Positions 6,561-6,817 of a DNA stretch of 6,817 nucleotides are shown here, piece after piece. The notes beneath the pieces were generated by a model. The model was not told the origin of the DNA. It did no database searches and was given only the letters and a program-made list of their open reading frames with translations. Positions within the stretch are counted from its first letter, which is position 1. Each line of letters starts with the position of its first letter. This DNA comes from Candidatus Kuenenia stuttgartensis. Its GTDB lineage: Bacteria; Planctomycetota; Planctomycetia; Isosphaerales; Isosphaeraceae. The DNA lies in contig CAMBZY010000177.1 in assembly GCA_945872325.1 (NCBI GenBank), positions 1 through 6,817 on the forward strand, read 5' to 3'. The position numbers and the translations under genes were made by a program.

Positions 6561-6664
6561 GACTCTTACCTAGCCGGGCTTGGCGATAGCCACGGTTCAT
6601 TCTCTTACGCGAACCGGGGGCTAGCGCCCGGCGGCTAGATTCAAACCAAAAAAAACAAGGCTAG
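6561..6664 (+). repeat. Repeat unit 4 (long type, 104 bp)
   Basis: The left arm TAGCCACGGTTC (6587-6598) has one A facing G in the right arm (6611-6623), so the stem has a small internal loop here. The 14-base insert (6625-6638) is present. An outer stem is possible between CTAGCCGGGC (6570-6579) and GCCCGG plus CTAG (6626-6631, 6635-6638) with a three-base bulge, enclosing the inner hairpin. The exact right end of the unit is uncertain by a base or two. Confidence 0.88.
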
Positions 6665-6673
6665 GCCAAAACT

Positions 6674-6700
6674 AAAAAGGCATCCAATGGATGCCTTTTT
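6674..6700. terminator. Strong bidirectional intrinsic terminator
   Basis: AAAAAGGCATCC (6674-6685) and GGATGCCTTTTT (6689-6700) are perfectly complementary around the loop AAT. The seven-bp GC-containing core followed by five T on either strand is a textbook rho-independent terminator working in both directions. It would stop rightward readthrough from the amine oxidase gene and repeats, and leftward transcription of the gene entering from the right edge, whose probable stop lies 31 bases away. Confidence 0.85.
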
Positions 6701-6731
6701 AATCTCTACTAAATCAGATTAGCATTCAAAT

Positions 6732-6817
6732 TTAGAAACCAATTCCTTCAGCTTCGCTGTGAACTACTGTCAATTTAGGCCCACGACCAAAGAGAGTTTT
6801 TCTATAGTAAATCATTG
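6732..6817 (-). CDS. C-terminal end of an unidentified protein (truncated by the window edge)
   Basis: On the minus strand the frame read from 6815 down to the TAA at 6732-6734 is open and encodes YYRKTLFGRGPKLTVVHSEA followed by EGIGF. The stop is 31 bases before the bidirectional terminator, as expected for the end of a leftward transcription unit. An in-frame ATG at 6813-6815 is so close to the edge that it cannot be judged as a start. The plus strand is also open from 6735 to the edge, but has no ATG start and a less convincing context. The family is not recognised. The segment is AT-rich (about 34% GC by hand count of 6701-6817). Confidence 0.42.
   Translation of the reverse strand, partial: MIYYRKTLFGRGPKLTVVHSEAEGIGF

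Larger units (their letters stand above)
6217..6664. repeat. Tandem array of hairpin-forming repeats (one degenerate unit plus four units of 91/104/91/104 bp)
   Basis: The array fills most of the space between the amine oxidase gene and the terminator at 6674-6700. Full units start at 6275, 6366, 6470 and 6561, each with (G)ACTCTTACCTAGCCGG or a close variant. Each contains a 12-bp stem made by TAGCCCCGGTTC and GAACCGGGGGCTA (one bulged G) around the loop ATTCTCTTACGC, then CTAG, an A-rich stretch and CAAGG. Units two and four carry 14 extra bases, CGCCCGGCGGCTAG, directly after the stem. Units 1+2 and 3+4 are thus two copies of a 195-bp dimer. No reading frame runs through it convincingly. 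It is not a CRISPR, since nearly the whole unit is conserved and no unique spacers exist. Function is unknown; an intergenic palindromic element family is the conservative reading. Confidence 0.9.

Noticed and set aside
6217..6664. CRISPR array
   Set aside because: Nearly the whole 91/104-bp unit is conserved; there are no unique spacers of constant length between short identical repeats, and no cas gene is present.
6217..6700. Integron attC sites or an insertion sequence end
   Set aside because: No integrase or transposase gene, no target-site duplication and no terminal inverted repeats were found; the attC core features RYYYAAC/GTTRRRY are not visible.

Overview
The window looks like a chromosomal segment of a planctomycete (or a close relative in the PVC group). 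The strongest reason is the minus-strand gene pair on the left: a large secreted protein with a planctomycete-type cytochrome c domain plus DUF1549 and DUF1553, followed by a Tat-exported DUF1501 protein. This pairing is a hallmark of that phylum. Assignment below phylum level is not possible from the sequence.

Layout: (1) Bases 1-86 hold the last 27 codons of a rightward gene whose stop lies three bases from the stop of the convergent DUF1501 gene. (2) Bases 90-4299 form a leftward two-gene operon, the PSCyt1/DUF1549/DUF1553 gene first and DUF1501 second, with a 49-bp gap, an AAAGGGG ribosome binding site before the second gene and a plausible sigma-70-like promoter at 4400-4428. (3) Bases 4300-4793 are a divergent intergenic region with that promoter and a TTGACA-type promoter facing right. 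(4) Bases 4794-6155 encode a flavin-dependent amine oxidase of the polyamine oxidase/LSD1 fold with an N-terminal RRRFLT motif suggesting Tat export. By eye it is less GC-rich than the left operon. (5) Bases 6217-6664 carry a tandem array of hairpin-forming repeats: one degenerate 58-bp unit, then four units of 91, 104, 91 and 104 bp, i.e. two copies of a 195-bp dimer. (6) A perfect 12-bp bidirectional terminator lies at 6674-6700, and an AT-rich right edge probably holds the C-terminal end of a leftward gene.

How the parts relate: the left operon probably makes two exported proteins acting together outside the cytoplasm; their biochemical function is not established. The amine oxidase appears to be a single-gene unit. 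Its transcript may end at a hairpin overlapping its stop codon, or run through the repeats to the terminator at 6674-6700. No defence system, CRISPR array, mobile element, tRNA or rRNA was recognised. The repeat array is the least explained element. Its stem changes in two units keep G-U pairing only when read as plus-strand RNA, which hints at an RNA-level role.
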